From an uncultured Sphingorhabdus sp. (GTDB lineage Bacteria > Pseudomonadota > Alphaproteobacteria > Sphingomonadales > Sphingomonadaceae): 39,425 bases of DNA. Made by a program: the position numbers and the translations under genes. The DNA lies in contig CANMXN010000004.1 in assembly GCA_947501885.1 (NCBI GenBank), forward strand, positions 1 through 39,425. Reading direction: 5' to 3'. Shown here piece by piece: positions 1 to 8,704 of this stretch (its first letter is position 1; every line of letters begins with the position of its first letter). The notes below the pieces were generated by a model, which searched no databases, was not told the origin of the DNA, and saw nothing but the letters and a program-made list of their open reading frames with translations.

Positions 1-453
1 AACAACTATTTGTTTTGGTTCAAATGACTCTTGCTTAGTCAAAGCCTCACAATCCGCATATTTTATGGATATTGGTTCTGGATTGCGGTTACTATTCCAA
101 ATACTAAACCAAAGCCCTTTTTCACCAATTATATATACTGGCGCATCATGAGCAAAACCTCCATAAAACTCTGACCCATGACTACCACTGAATTCTATCT
201 CTACTTGTGGGTCATAATGAGCCGCAATAAGGCTAATATCAGCTGGATCTATACATGCCATTCCACTTTTGGTGTATAGACGAAAACTTCTATACTCGCC
301 CTTACCCTTTTTATCTAAGCTGTCTTTTTTTTCTATATAATCGGGGTAACCTGTTTCTACATATAATAGAATATCATTATCTGGTTGTAATAGAATTACT
401 TCCTGACAAGAATGTAATAAAATAGTTATGATTAAAAGGATTGCATATTTCAT
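1..453 (-). CDS. Partial lipoprotein, putative immunity protein of the adjacent cassette
   Basis: The reading frame starts at ATG 453 and is open for 151 codons to the left edge, so the C-terminus is missing. The N-terminus (MKYAILLIITILLHSC) is a lipoprotein signal peptide with lipobox LHSC. The rest is soluble, with no domain I recognise. It begins 2 bp after the stop of the metalloprotease-like RHS tip at 456-1034, which is the usual toxin-immunity arrangement. The immunity role is inferred from position and likely periplasmic location only. Confidence 0.65.
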   Translation of the reverse strand, partial: MKYAILLIITILLHSCQEVILLQPDNDILLYVETGYPDYIEKKDSLDKKGKGEYRSFRLYTKSGMACIDPADISLIAAHYDPQVEIEFSGSHGSEFYGGFAHDAPVYIIGEKGLWFSIWNSNRNPEPISIKYADCEALTKQESFEPKQIVV

Positions 454-455
454 AA

Positions 456-1034
456 TTAATTTGTTCCAAAAACAGCCGCTGTAACAGATGCTGCATTATC
501 TAATGTTCTATTAGGATATTTTCTAGCAAAAGCAGGATAGTTGTAGGGGCTGATTCCGCTGGTTGTTCTAACATCATCTAAGCCTGGCCCGTGGTGCAAA
601 GCTTCATGAAACAATGTAGCGGCTCTTCTTCTTCGACCAAAGCCTGATTTTGCATGGGCAGGATAAATTTCTAACCATTTCTTTTTACCAGCAATAACTG
701 CACCTGCATGCGCACGTTTATTATTTTTTGGTTGTGGCTTAAATCCAACACCTATATCAGACTTCAATATCTCAATTGCGCCTTCTATATGACCTATCAA
801 AGCTCCTAATTTATCCACGTCAGAACCTGCTCCTTCGCCTAACCCATCTTCAATCTTATTTTGAATCCTTTTCTGACCTTTTGTTAACTTACCCCCACTT
901 TCAATAGTATCTTTAATTCCTTGTACTTGTTTTAATGTTTCTTCTGCAAAACCTATAGCGTAATTTTGATCGCTGTTAAACTGGTCGCACTTTTCACTAG
1001 AACGTGTACATTTATAGAGTCCAGTTGGATCCAC
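456..1034 (-). CDS. Orphan RHS C-terminal cassette with M35-like (Asp-zincin) metallopeptidase tip
   Basis: The frame opens at GTG 1034 with DPTGL, the end of the RHS core, followed by a tip of about 185 residues. Residues 143-147 are HEALH, a zincin HExxH motif, followed by a Gly/Asp-rich stretch and 'LDNAASV..AVF' near the C-terminus. This order resembles lysine-specific metallo-endopeptidase-like (M35) toxin domains, which end with an NAxSY-type motif. It has no complete core or signal peptide of its own; only a frameshifted core scrap precedes it. It would need recombination into a full RHS gene to be secreted. Peptidase class is inferred from the motifs; the toxin role is inferred from context. 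Confidence 0.6.
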   Translation of the reverse strand: MDPTGLYKCTRSSEKCDQFNSDQNYAIGFAEETLKQVQGIKDTIESGGKLTKGQKRIQNKIEDGLGEGAGSDVDKLGALIGHIEGAIEILKSDIGVGFKPQPKNNKRAHAGAVIAGKKKWLEIYPAHAKSGFGRRRRAATLFHEALHHGPGLDDVRTTSGISPYNYPAFARKYPNRTLDNAASVTAAVFGTN

Positions 1035-1147
1035 AAGATTAACGGGATCATTACCGACATAGGCATAGAGGTTATTCTGTCTTCATATCCGATGGGGTCG
1101 GTTTGGAGGAAGCGGCCGATATGTATTGGTTGAGGTCGTTAGCCGCA
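1035..1147 (-). pseudogene. RHS core remnant, frameshifted
   Basis: Reading the minus strand, the DNA gives [13 protein letters not shown] and then loses one base relative to the intact copies (…[18 protein letters not shown]), so it is out of frame with the tip that follows. Upstream of GRF it joins directly to a NGLNQY-like stretch. About 200 core codons between NGLNQY and GRFLQ have therefore been deleted. Confidence 0.7.
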
Positions 1148-1150
1148 TTA

Positions 1151-1570
1151 TCATAATGCGCGATAGAAATGGCGAACTTCAATACCTCTTACTTCACCAG
1201 TTTCTGTCGCATAAACACCATACCTAAGGCTATAGTCCTCGCCGCGCTCTGTAATTACGAGTAATTCAATTGCATGATCTTCATCCCGTAATTTCAAACA
1301 CTCTTTATCAAATATGACCATCGGATATTCTTCATCTATTGAGGCATCATATTTTTTATTGATTGAAATCATTTTGATATAGTCAATATCAACTGTTTTC
1401 TTATCCTGAAGATCAAATGCTTCAATAATCTCTTCTGCTTGAAATAAAGCACATAATTTATAACTATAATCTTTATACTTCTTACTATCTATAGCATTAC
1501 CATCTTCTTGTGTTGAACACGCAAAAAACAATAAAAATGATAGAATAATTAGTAGTTTTGTTATCCGCAT
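1151..1570 (-). CDS. Small lipoprotein, putative immunity protein
   Basis: 139 residues. The N-terminus is a lipoprotein signal (LLFFAC, lipobox FFAC, then STQEDG). The mature part is acidic and soluble and not a family I recognise. The ATG overlaps the end of the cassette remnant at 1561-1845 by 10 bp, and an AGAGG lies 6 nt upstream. The overlap with a toxin remnant and the periplasm-facing lipid anchor suggest an immunity protein that has outlived its toxin. Confidence 0.6.
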   Translation of the reverse strand: MRITKLLIILSFLLFFACSTQEDGNAIDSKKYKDYSYKLCALFQAEEIIEAFDLQDKKTVDIDYIKMISINKKYDASIDEEYPMVIFDKECLKLRDEDHAIELLVITERGEDYSLRYGVYATETGEVRGIEVRHFYRAL

Positions 1571-1845
1571 GATGGCCTCTGTCTGTCATTACAATTTTTC
1601 TCATAAGATGAAGGTTGTTTATCATCATTCACTTTAGGAAGGCCAGGCAATGTTAGCTCTGAATTATTCTTGGCTTTTTCGCCAGTTAATTTTTCATATA
1701 TCACAGCTGCAGCGGTATTAGAATTCGGCCCTCGTCCACGATATGGTATATTTGCATCACTTATTGATTCTGCAATCTTATTTGATTTTTCAGCTACCTT
1801 CTTCACCTCTTTCTGATGAACATCCAGCTCAGGTAACCAGATCAG
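1561..1845 (-). pseudogene. Truncated RHS tip cassette remnant
   Basis: A short minus-strand frame begins in a core scrap reading IWLPEL (as in intact QIWLPEIG), then switches to a tip fragment of about 85 residues. The fragment contains RGRGPNSNTAAAVIYEKL and ends QRPSCG. A 'GPNSNT' segment recurs near the C-terminus of several polymorphic-toxin tips, but I cannot name this family. The core part from GLYYY to DPxGL is missing, so the joint was made by deletion. A GTG at 1806 could serve as a start, but expression is doubtful. Confidence 0.55.
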
Positions 1846-1878
1846 CGTTTGCTTACGTCAAAATCGGCAAGCAAATTA
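1846..1878 (+). repeat. Diverged palindromic element in a dead RHS core
   Basis: Arms tttgctt (1848-1854) and aagcaaa (1869-1875) are complementary. The element sits directly beside the IWLPE core codons, the same site used by the 42-44 bp palindromic insertions elsewhere in the window. The central CCCC loop has been lost. Confidence 0.45.
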
Positions 1879-1883
1879 TATAG

Positions 1884-2321
1884 CTACTTTTTTAAAATAA
1901 CATCAATGCCTTCTTTAAATCGTTTCTGGATTTTTCCATCACAAGTTTTATAAATATATACAATATGATTAATTTCGTATGAAAACACATAATATATATA
2001 GTTACGACTTATTCTTTTGTGAACAAATCTAACTCTTGAATCAGCAGTTTTTGGATAAAAAAGCTCACTCGCAGGGTATTTGTTATAATCATCTTGAAGG
2101 TATTTAATTATCTTTTGATCTGCTTCATTAATTTTAGCTCTTTTAGCTTTTCTGATATCCTTTTGTTCATATCCATCATTGGTTGGATAAAACCATTTAG
2201 GGTCAGATGTAACATCATAATCAATGCAAGCAAATCCTCTAGAGACTTCTTTTGAATTAACGCAAGCCGCACAGGCCAAAAAAGAAACTCCTATAAAGGA
2301 AAGCTTAAATATATTTCGCAT
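1884..2321 (-). CDS. Lipoprotein, putative immunity to the HExxxH tip
   Basis: 145 residues starting [20 protein letters not shown], a lipoprotein signal with lipobox CAAC. The mature part is basic and tyrosine-rich, with no recognised domain. The start codon shares one base with the stop of the RHS C-half gene (TAATG), so the two are probably translationally coupled. By analogy with RHS loci in general, this is the immunity gene of the tip encoded at the 3' end of 2321-4969. Confidence 0.65.
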   Translation of the reverse strand: MRNIFKLSFIGVSFLACAACVNSKEVSRGFACIDYDVTSDPKWFYPTNDGYEQKDIRKAKRAKINEADQKIIKYLQDDYNKYPASELFYPKTADSRVRFVHKRISRNYIYYVFSYEINHIVYIYKTCDGKIQKRFKEGIDVILKK

Positions 2322-4969
2322 TAATCACTCCTTTCATTTTTCTGTTTCTTTTTTCGAATTTTATCATTTTTTCTTTTTTGCCGTTTATACTTATTTGTAA
2401 AATTCCGTGCTTTCCGTTCCTTTGTATCGACATCTCTATCATTCGTACCCTGATCAGTACGATAAGCATGTTCATAGAATTCATGCACAATAATCTCGTC
2501 TCTCGTAGCTTTCCTTCCATTAGATTGTACAACTTCCGCTTCACTGAAATCAATCACAGTTGTAGAACCTTGCCCCTCTTTATTAAACGGTTTGTCAGTA
2601 TTATCCGTTGCATTTAACCCGCCCCCTGCTCGATCAAATTCTTCTTGGTCATTAGGGAAGTTTTCAATATCATCCACTATATGGATATTATCAGAATCTT
2701 CTAGTACCTTATATCTTCTTGCACATTCTGCACATTCTGCATTAATTTCTTCAAAATAACCTCGGTTTTTTTGCCGTGTTTCTTTAGAGCCAACAAAAAC
2801 TATCTTCCGTCCATCAGGATCGATGAGATTAACAGGATCATTTCCGACATAGGCATAGAGGTTATATTGGTCTTCATAGCCGATGGGATCGACCTGTAGG
2901 AAGCGGCCCAATGTAGGGCTGTAGATACGGGCTTTGTAGTAGTACATACCGATCTCAGGCAACCATATCTGTCCTGTATATTGGAACCTACCGACATTGG
3001 TGGCCGCTGGAATACCATATTCATCATAGCTGTTAATCGCTATGGGCGTACCAGCATAGCTGGTCACCGCCACAATGGAGCCTTGATGGTTCTTATGATA
3101 GTTGCGCGCCAGATCAGGATGTCCCGATTCATAAGACCAGATCACATCATCAACACCCGTGCCATGACCATAGGTGCGCAGCCTTATATTACCGCTACCT
3201 CTATATTCCGCAATCAAAGCATCTCCATCATAGAGATATTTGGTGATGCTGGCATCAACGCTGTTATCCGTTTGGAACAGGCGTCCTAAGGGATCATAAT
3301 AGATATTAACACTGTTCGCACCACGCGCTGTTACCAGACGGTTCTCAACATCATAGGTGTAGGTGCTATTACCATCCGATGTTAAATTACCATTGGCATC
3401 ATAGGTAAAGCTGCCCCCTGTTGAGGTGGAGGTATATTGATTAAGACCATTAGCGTTATAATCACGCGATACATTCACATCACCATTCCACACATAAGCA
3501 TCATTGGATGTATTACGATTGCTGATCTGTGATGATGGATTATAAGCAAAACTATAGGTCACATCATCAGCAGTGTATCTTAGATTATTGTTGATACTGC
3601 TCACGCGCCCCACCGTATCATAACCATAATGAGTAGCGGTCTGATACCGCTCAACGCTACCTTGCATGAGGCCGCGATTATTATAGGTCAGCGTCTTAAT
3701 AAGATATCTTTTATCACCAGCACCATGACCATTATAGATTTTCTGGGCGCGGTTTAAACCATCATAGTCATAACTATAAGTGGTATAGCTATCATTATGA
3801 CGCACCTCAGTGCGATTGCTATTATCATCATAGCTGTGGTTGATGGTCTTGTTTAGACCGAACATGACAATATTCGATGATGTCATCCTTCCAAAGCCGT
3901 CATAGACGTTGGTGACACCCTCGCCATTGATAGTATCAAAACGTGCACGCAATTGCAGCCCGCGAAGGTCATATTGATAATAGACATCGCGGGTGTGACC
4001 ACTAAACAAGCCAGAACGCTCTGGTATAACTTTAACTGTGTTGCGGTTCAGCGCATCATATTGATAGGTGATGATAGAGCCATCGCGCTTGCGCAAAAAT
4101 GTGCGATTGCCATTATCATCATAGCCATATTGTTCATAGTCAGTATTGGAAGATGCACCCGCGCTGGATAAGGCGCTTTGCGGCGTTGCATCATTATAAG
4201 CATTAGGCCGCGTCTTACTAGAAAAGCGCCATTGGGTTAAACGATCATGACCATCATAAATATACTCCGCCCTATTGCCATTGGCATCAATCACATATTT
4301 CTTTTGCCCATTGAGCGTATAATCATAGGTAACCTCGGCCTGCTCCAAGGGCGTACCCACAGCACGGCGCATTTGCAGCACTTGGCTCGCTTCATCATAG
4401 ATGATCTTGGTAATGCGGTCAGGACCTTGATTACCCGCAGGGCCCAATGCGCAAGCATCAGGGTTAGGATTATTAAATACTGCAGGATTCATACGAACCG
4501 CGGTGCATAAAGGACGGCCGCGATTATCAAAATTATTTTGTGTGATAGAGACAATCACCCCATCAGAGCCTTTGGCGATGCTCTTTATAGCGCGGCCCAT
4601 AATATCATATGTGGTCTCTACCGAAGACAAGACCGTAAAGCCTGACCAATCTTTGGGCGCAATGCTTTCATCTTGCCAAGTTGCAAGCTCGCCAGTTTCT
4701 TGTTTGATCGCAAGACCGCGCGCATCATAGGTGGTGCGCGTGGCCGCATGTTTAAGCGCGCCTGAACCATCAGGATCAGGCGCTATCGTGCCCACTTGGC
4801 GCCCCACGATATCATAACGCACCGCGCTCTTATAAGGCGCTGCTGTATCTTGCGCATGGGCGGAAGATGAAGCTATGACGGATAAGGGAGCAGTCGCAAG
4901 GATAGAGGATAGGGTGAGCGTGCCAAGGATTGCACCTCTCTTTAATGAACCATTCAACGCGCTGCTCAT
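2321..4969 (-). CDS. RHS/YD-repeat shell, C-terminal half, with HExxxH metalloprotease-like tip
   Basis: 882 residues from ATG 4969. That start is preferred over ATG 4975 because GGGGAG lies 9 nt upstream of it and it forms an ATGA overlap with the upstream gene's stop. A Sec signal peptide ending AHA-QD is followed by many YD repeats, then the conserved core ([57 protein letters not shown]). The autoproteolysis-type junction PVNLIDPDG follows. The tip of about 190 residues contains VHEFYEHAY (H829-E830-x3-H834), an HExxxH variant, then DTKERKAR…NKYKR and a lysine-rich tail. The protein lacks the N-terminal half found in single-chain RHS proteins; that half is the upstream gene. Metalloprotease activity is inferred. 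Confidence 0.85.
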   Translation of the reverse strand: MSSALNGSLKRGAILGTLTLSSILATAPLSVIASSSAHAQDTAAPYKSAVRYDIVGRQVGTIAPDPDGSGALKHAATRTTYDARGLAIKQETGELATWQDESIAPKDWSGFTVLSSVETTYDIMGRAIKSIAKGSDGVIVSITQNNFDNRGRPLCTAVRMNPAVFNNPNPDACALGPAGNQGPDRITKIIYDEASQVLQMRRAVGTPLEQAEVTYDYTLNGQKKYVIDANGNRAEYIYDGHDRLTQWRFSSKTRPNAYNDATPQSALSSAGASSNTDYEQYGYDDNGNRTFLRKRDGSIITYQYDALNRNTVKVIPERSGLFSGHTRDVYYQYDLRGLQLRARFDTINGEGVTNVYDGFGRMTSSNIVMFGLNKTINHSYDDNSNRTEVRHNDSYTTYSYDYDGLNRAQKIYNGHGAGDKRYLIKTLTYNNRGLMQGSVERYQTATHYGYDTVGRVSSINNNLRYTADDVTYSFAYNPSSQISNRNTSNDAYVWNGDVNVSRDYNANGLNQYTSTSTGGSFTYDANGNLTSDGNSTYTYDVENRLVTARGANSVNIYYDPLGRLFQTDNSVDASITKYLYDGDALIAEYRGSGNIRLRTYGHGTGVDDVIWSYESGHPDLARNYHKNHQGSIVAVTSYAGTPIAINSYDEYGIPAATNVGRFQYTGQIWLPEIGMYYYKARIYSPTLGRFLQVDPIGYEDQYNLYAYVGNDPVNLIDPDGRKIVFVGSKETRQKNRGYFEEINAECAECARRYKVLEDSDNIHIVDDIENFPNDQEEFDRAGGGLNATDNTDKPFNKEGQGSTTVIDFSEAEVVQSNGRKATRDEIIVHEFYEHAYRTDQGTNDRDVDTKERKARNFTNKYKRQKRKNDKIRKKKQKNERSD

Positions 4970-7047
4970 GGACATGTGCTCCCCGTGCCCTTCGGCTGCG
5001 TCTCGCTGATACGCCGGCCATATGCATCATAACCATAGCAAGTACGCAATGTCTTGCCCCCATTGCTTACCGCTGTGCCGCGCAATAGAAGATTATTAGG
5101 TCCGCTACCCGGTCCATAGTCATAAGTAGTAACAACCGATTGCGCAACGCCGCCAGCGCAGCCCGTAGCCGTCATATTGCTATTGGTGCATGTGCGCTCT
5201 GATGTAAGAAGCCAAATAGGATTAGCAGATTGAACGAACGAGCCGCTTGCATTCTTATACCATGCATAGCGCTGCGCATAAGTATAGCGCGTCTCTGGAC
5301 GCACCCCATTAACCGCAGGGCCGCGAACACGCGTTACACCACCATGAACCGGATCATATTCATAATCCGTAACATTACCTTTCGCATCTGTTTGCGAAAG
5401 AGGTTTAGTGCAGATCTTCCTATTGGCAAGACTACAACTAGGATAGGTAGCACTAGTTACAATATCAGCAAGCCCGCTGCCAGTTTTCGCTTTACGGGTA
5501 GTTTGAATGATATTTCGAGTTATATTCCCATCATAGAGATACTCTGTAACGATACCCTCTGGGTCTTCAAAAGATACAAGCGTAGGCCTTATCAAACAAC
5601 GGTTTTGAAAACTAGCAGGATAACCAGCATATGCAGCAGGGTCACAATAGTCACTTTTCCATTCACGCCCTAAGCTATCAGTAACCACAATAGGGCCAGG
5701 TGTTGTTTGATACCTAATATCCCCAAAATTAATTGGTGCTTGCCTGTTCCAAAAACCTGATTCACCGCCAGTAGGTGGCCCAAAAGTTCCTGGCACGATA
5801 GGAAATCCATATAGCAGTGATACAGTATTGCCTTGTGCATCAGTATAGGTGCCACCAGCTAATTCTGGGATAGGTTCAGGAGTTGTAGCCGTACCTGAAC
5901 TCTGATAAGGAGCCTCATCATAATTCATGATAAAATATGTCCCATCGGCAAAGTCTTGGCGTGTTACAATATCATCATAAGCCAGCTCATTATTCAAACG
6001 TGAAGCAAGTGTATTAGTTATACGGGGTACGGTTTGACCAGGGTCAATAAAATTCATCTTATTGGCATTATAGGTAAAACGCGATATATCACCTCGCGGA
6101 TCAGTTACACTAGATAATTTGCGCTTACCTCCATGTGTGATATAGGTATAAGTTGCCGATGCCAATGCGTCAGAAGTGCAGATGTTATTGCTCGGCTTAG
6201 GTGCTATAGCCAAATTATAAACACAAGATTTAATAACATGATTCCAATCAGCACCACCACCATATTGCATAAGCAAGGCATAACCGCGCGAACTTGTTAT
6301 ACTGCGCAACCTCGTTTGATTAGCAACGTTACTAGGGGATTCGTACTCAAAGTTAAGTATAGTACCATCTGGTAAAACAACTTCTGAGGCGTAAGCACAA
6401 CGATAAATATTTGAACAATCTGCACTACCCATAGGACGGAACTTAATCTGCGTCCCATCTTTCGCGGCCATAGTATATACTATAGTATTACTGGTATTAT
6501 CACCATTCTCATATGTTAAAGTTGAATAACTACTACGTGAAGCTTGTTCAAAGTTTCGTATACCCAATGAATTAGGAGTCTGATTGGCTTCAAATGTCTC
6601 AGAGCGACCTCCAAAATTAATACTAATTCTAAAATCACCCCCACCTGGATTAGTTCTAGGTGGCCCACCATGCATTCGGCTATAACGCCATTCGGTAATA
6701 AAAATATCCCAATTATGAGACAAATTAGCGAATGGATTAATATGACCCCTTATATTATTGGCAAGACTACGCGTTAGGACTAAACCGCCTACTTCACTGC
6801 TTTCACCAACCGATAAATCCGTGGCGCTATAAGCATAGCGTCCAGTCCGCATATCCACACCACCAGGAGTTGTGGAGAAACGTTCAGCTGGGGGGGTGAC
6901 ATTACCACTGGCCCCTCCATCACCTTCACCACTACCATCGCCAAAATCCTGTGCGATAGCTATACTGGAGATATTGAGGGTAAGGGCCGATAATAGAGCA
7001 ATGGATATTAAAGATGCTATATTGGTTCTTTGGATAATATTGTTCAT
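4966..7047 (-). CDS. RHS/YD-repeat shell, N-terminal half, exported
   Basis: 693 residues from ATG 7047, chosen because AAGG lies 8 nt upstream; the ATG at 7080 has no visible ribosome binding site. The signal peptide ends AIA-QD, followed by a Gly/Ser-rich linker. An N-terminal domain containing [20 protein letters not shown] comes next; the plus-strand RHS protein has the related GVDVTSG…SIGD. YD repeats include [33 protein letters not shown] and YGYDAYGRR. It then stops (TGA 4968-4966) just where the single-chain homologue continues with further YD repeats. The next gene overlaps its end and has its own signal peptide. The two products probably assemble after separate export, as the B and C components of Tc toxins do; that analogy is inference. 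Confidence 0.85.
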   Translation of the reverse strand: MNNIIQRTNIASLISIALLSALTLNISSIAIAQDFGDGSGEGDGGASGNVTPPAERFSTTPGGVDMRTGRYAYSATDLSVGESSEVGGLVLTRSLANNIRGHINPFANLSHNWDIFITEWRYSRMHGGPPRTNPGGGDFRISINFGGRSETFEANQTPNSLGIRNFEQASRSSYSTLTYENGDNTSNTIVYTMAAKDGTQIKFRPMGSADCSNIYRCAYASEVVLPDGTILNFEYESPSNVANQTRLRSITSSRGYALLMQYGGGADWNHVIKSCVYNLAIAPKPSNNICTSDALASATYTYITHGGKRKLSSVTDPRGDISRFTYNANKMNFIDPGQTVPRITNTLASRLNNELAYDDIVTRQDFADGTYFIMNYDEAPYQSSGTATTPEPIPELAGGTYTDAQGNTVSLLYGFPIVPGTFGPPTGGESGFWNRQAPINFGDIRYQTTPGPIVVTDSLGREWKSDYCDPAAYAGYPASFQNRCLIRPTLVSFEDPEGIVTEYLYDGNITRNIIQTTRKAKTGSGLADIVTSATYPSCSLANRKICTKPLSQTDAKGNVTDYEYDPVHGGVTRVRGPAVNGVRPETRYTYAQRYAWYKNASGSFVQSANPIWLLTSERTCTNSNMTATGCAGGVAQSVVTTYDYGPGSGPNNLLLRGTAVSNGGKTLRTCYGYDAYGRRISETQPKGTGSTCP

Positions 7048-7122
7048 AAGATTACCTTGTTGATGCAGTGTCTCATTCAATAGTTTCAGAATATCTTTAT
7101 AAAATAACTGACTTACGTTTGC

Positions 7123-7485
7123 TTAGCTCACAGCTTGGCATAGCTGTGAAGGGCTTGCGCCATAGCTATTGGTAAAGCCTGCTTGAACAGGCGGCGGAGC
7201 AGTCTGCGCCATGTTACATATCTGCTGTCTATATTCAGCAAGTTTGGAGAGCCTTCCATTACAATCCGCAAGGCTGAATCCCTTCGACTCAAAGTTAGAT
7301 TTTTGTCCTGATTTTACAATGATAGTGAAGATATTATTACCAGTTGATGCACCTGCTATACTTCTTTGCATACAAATATAAGATGTATCAGATTGAGCTG
7401 CTGCAGGAACAGCAAGCTGAGGAAGAGATGTTGCTGCTATGATAGTAAAAATTGCAATAGCGCTATATATAATACCCTTTTTCAT
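7123..7485 (-). CDS. Small exported Cys-containing protein of unknown function
   Basis: 120 residues with a Sec signal peptide (cleavage predicted after PAAA in VPAAAQSD). The mature part has four cysteines (ICMQ, ADCNG, QICNM, QLCQ), suggesting two disulfides after export. It contains NNIFTIIVKSGQ and a proline-rich stretch. I do not recognise the family. It starts 2 bp after the stop of the upstream small YD protein and precedes the RHS N-half, so it belongs to the RHS operon. A chaperone or export accessory role is possible but unsupported. Confidence 0.7.
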   Translation of the reverse strand: MKKGIIYSAIAIFTIIAATSLPQLAVPAAAQSDTSYICMQRSIAGASTGNNIFTIIVKSGQKSNFESKGFSLADCNGRLSKLAEYRQQICNMAQTAPPPVQAGFTNSYGASPSQLCQAVS

Positions 7486-7487
7486 GA

Positions 7488-8024
7488 TTAACTCCCCGTT
7501 CCGTAATAGTTGGATTGAACCGTAAGCACTCCATTTGTAACGACATAGCCAGGATCCGATGTAATCGCTCCATTGTCATTTCTATAAACTTCCACATTGG
7601 GACCATTAAGCAAGCAAACGCTTGTATTGATGTTAAATGCAGGAAAATTATACACATTACATGTGTAAGTCCCTGCATGCGCTGCCAACACAGTTAAATT
7701 GCTATTAGTTAATGTAATCACACTCGGTGGAGGAGGTGGCGGAGGTGGCGGCGCAGGGGGCGGAGGAGGAGGAGGAGGTGCGCTACTTGCACAATTTACA
7801 CTTCCATTTGCCGTTGTTTGGTTGGACCGGTTACCGGCCGGATCAAAGCTAGTAGTTACTTTTTTACCAGAAGCAGGGCCACCCACCTTACCAACTTGCG
7901 TTAAACGCCCCAAAGCATCATAACAATATGTTACATCTTCATCAGCCTTTGCTTCTTCTGAGAATATAATGGTAGATGATAATAGTAATGGAATGGTATA
8001 AATAAAACTATCGATCGCACGCAT
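7488..8024 (-). CDS. Small exported YD-repeat protein with polyproline linker
   Basis: 178 residues from ATG 8024, which has GGGGAG upstream; the frame is open further upstream but without a good start. A signal peptide ends AKA-D. Two YD-type motifs follow (VTYCYDALGRLTQVG and VTTSFDPAGNRS), then a polyproline linker of about 20 residues and a domain of about 70 residues with two cysteines (YTCNVYN…SVCLLNG). It is the first gene of the minus-strand RHS operon. Its counterpart at 8380-8619 heads the plus-strand operon, so such a mini-YD protein seems to be a standard component. The proline run also appears as a polyglycine frame on the other strand, which I reject as a gene. Confidence 0.75.
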   Translation of the reverse strand: MRAIDSFIYTIPLLLSSTIIFSEEAKADEDVTYCYDALGRLTQVGKVGGPASGKKVTTSFDPAGNRSNQTTANGSVNCASSAPPPPPPPPAPPPPPPPPPSVITLTNSNLTVLAAHAGTYTCNVYNFPAFNINTSVCLLNGPNVEVYRNDNGAITSDPGYVVTNGVLTVQSNYYGTGS

Positions 8025-8379
8025 ACAAAACTCTCCCCTCAAGAGCAGTAAAACAAATATTATACGACCATATTTAGTGCTACTTTTGTAGCTACCTTCT
8101 TTACATAAGATTACATCATAATCATTGTCAACATGGTTTCCAAATAAAAATAATATTACTTGATTTACATAATTGATAGAAGTTTGCACTTGTGAGAGGC
8201 TGATATAGAGAGAATATGACAGCAAAACATCGTTATGATCTCCGATATAGTTGAATATATATTTTATAAAATATCATTTGACATATTAAATCTAATGAGT
8301 TTATCAATATGTAACAATGTAAATAAAAGGTCATTATTTAGGTTTGATCTATGCATTGTCATTACACTTGGGGGATTTC
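8025..8379. promoter_or_regulatory. Divergent promoter region between the two RHS operons
   Basis: 355 bp without a convincing gene, strongly AT-rich. On the plus strand TTGACA at 8278-8283 is followed, with an 18 bp spacer, by TATCAA. On the minus strand TTGACA (8131-8126) is followed after 17 bp by TTATGT. Both are partial matches to sigma-70 promoters. Both flanking genes encode exported YD-repeat proteins, so the two operons are probably co-regulated from here. The exact boxes are tentative. Confidence 0.45.
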
Positions 8380-8619
8380 ATGTTTTTTAAGTTAAGTAAT
8401 TTACCAACCACTATTTCTATCCTAGCTCTAGGCTTGTCTGTAGTTTCGCCTGTAAATGCGGGTGAGACGCAAAAATATACTTATGATGCCAAGGGGCGTC
8501 TGGTAAAGGTTGAGCGATCGGGTAGCGTAAATAATGGCGTTAAGTCCGAATATACTTATGATAAAGCAGATAATCGTAAAAAAGCTAAGACCACTGGTTC
8601 ACAGAACAACCCATCTTAG
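8380..8619 (+). CDS. Small exported YD-repeat protein
   Basis: 79 residues from ATG 8380, with GGGGG about 6 nt upstream; an in-frame ATG at 8344 lacks this. A signal peptide ends VNA-GE. The mature part of about 55 residues is little more than two YD repeats: QKYTYDAKGRLVKVE and SEYTYDKADNRKKAK. It matches the YD part of the protein at 7488-8024 but lacks the proline linker and C-terminal domain. It heads the plus-strand RHS operon. A role as a detached shell strand or assembly helper is speculation. Confidence 0.75.
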   Translation: MFFKLSNLPTTISILALGLSVVSPVNAGETQKYTYDAKGRLVKVERSGSVNNGVKSEYTYDKADNRKKAKTTGSQNNPS

Positions 8620-8636
8620 CTTGAATATCTGAGCTG

Positions 8637-8690
8637 CCTACAAACGGCATAAATTATACTATAATATTTGATCGGCACAAGCTGGCCGAT
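8637..8690 (+). promoter_or_regulatory. Possible internal promoter and 5' hairpin before the large RHS gene
   Basis: TATAAT at 8660-8665 is a perfect -10 box, although the -35 (cctaca, 8637-8642) is weak. It is followed by an inverted repeat, ATCGGC (8671-8676) and GCCGAT (8685-8690), just ahead of the ribosome binding site GGGGAG. The hairpin could modulate translation. Confidence 0.3.
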
Positions 8691-8704
8691 AAGGGGAGTT
8701 GACT

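Noticed and set aside
7699-7923. Plus-strand frame with a polyglycine run
   Set aside because: It is the complement of the polyproline linker of the minus-strand secreted protein (7488-8024), which has a signal peptide and ribosome binding site.
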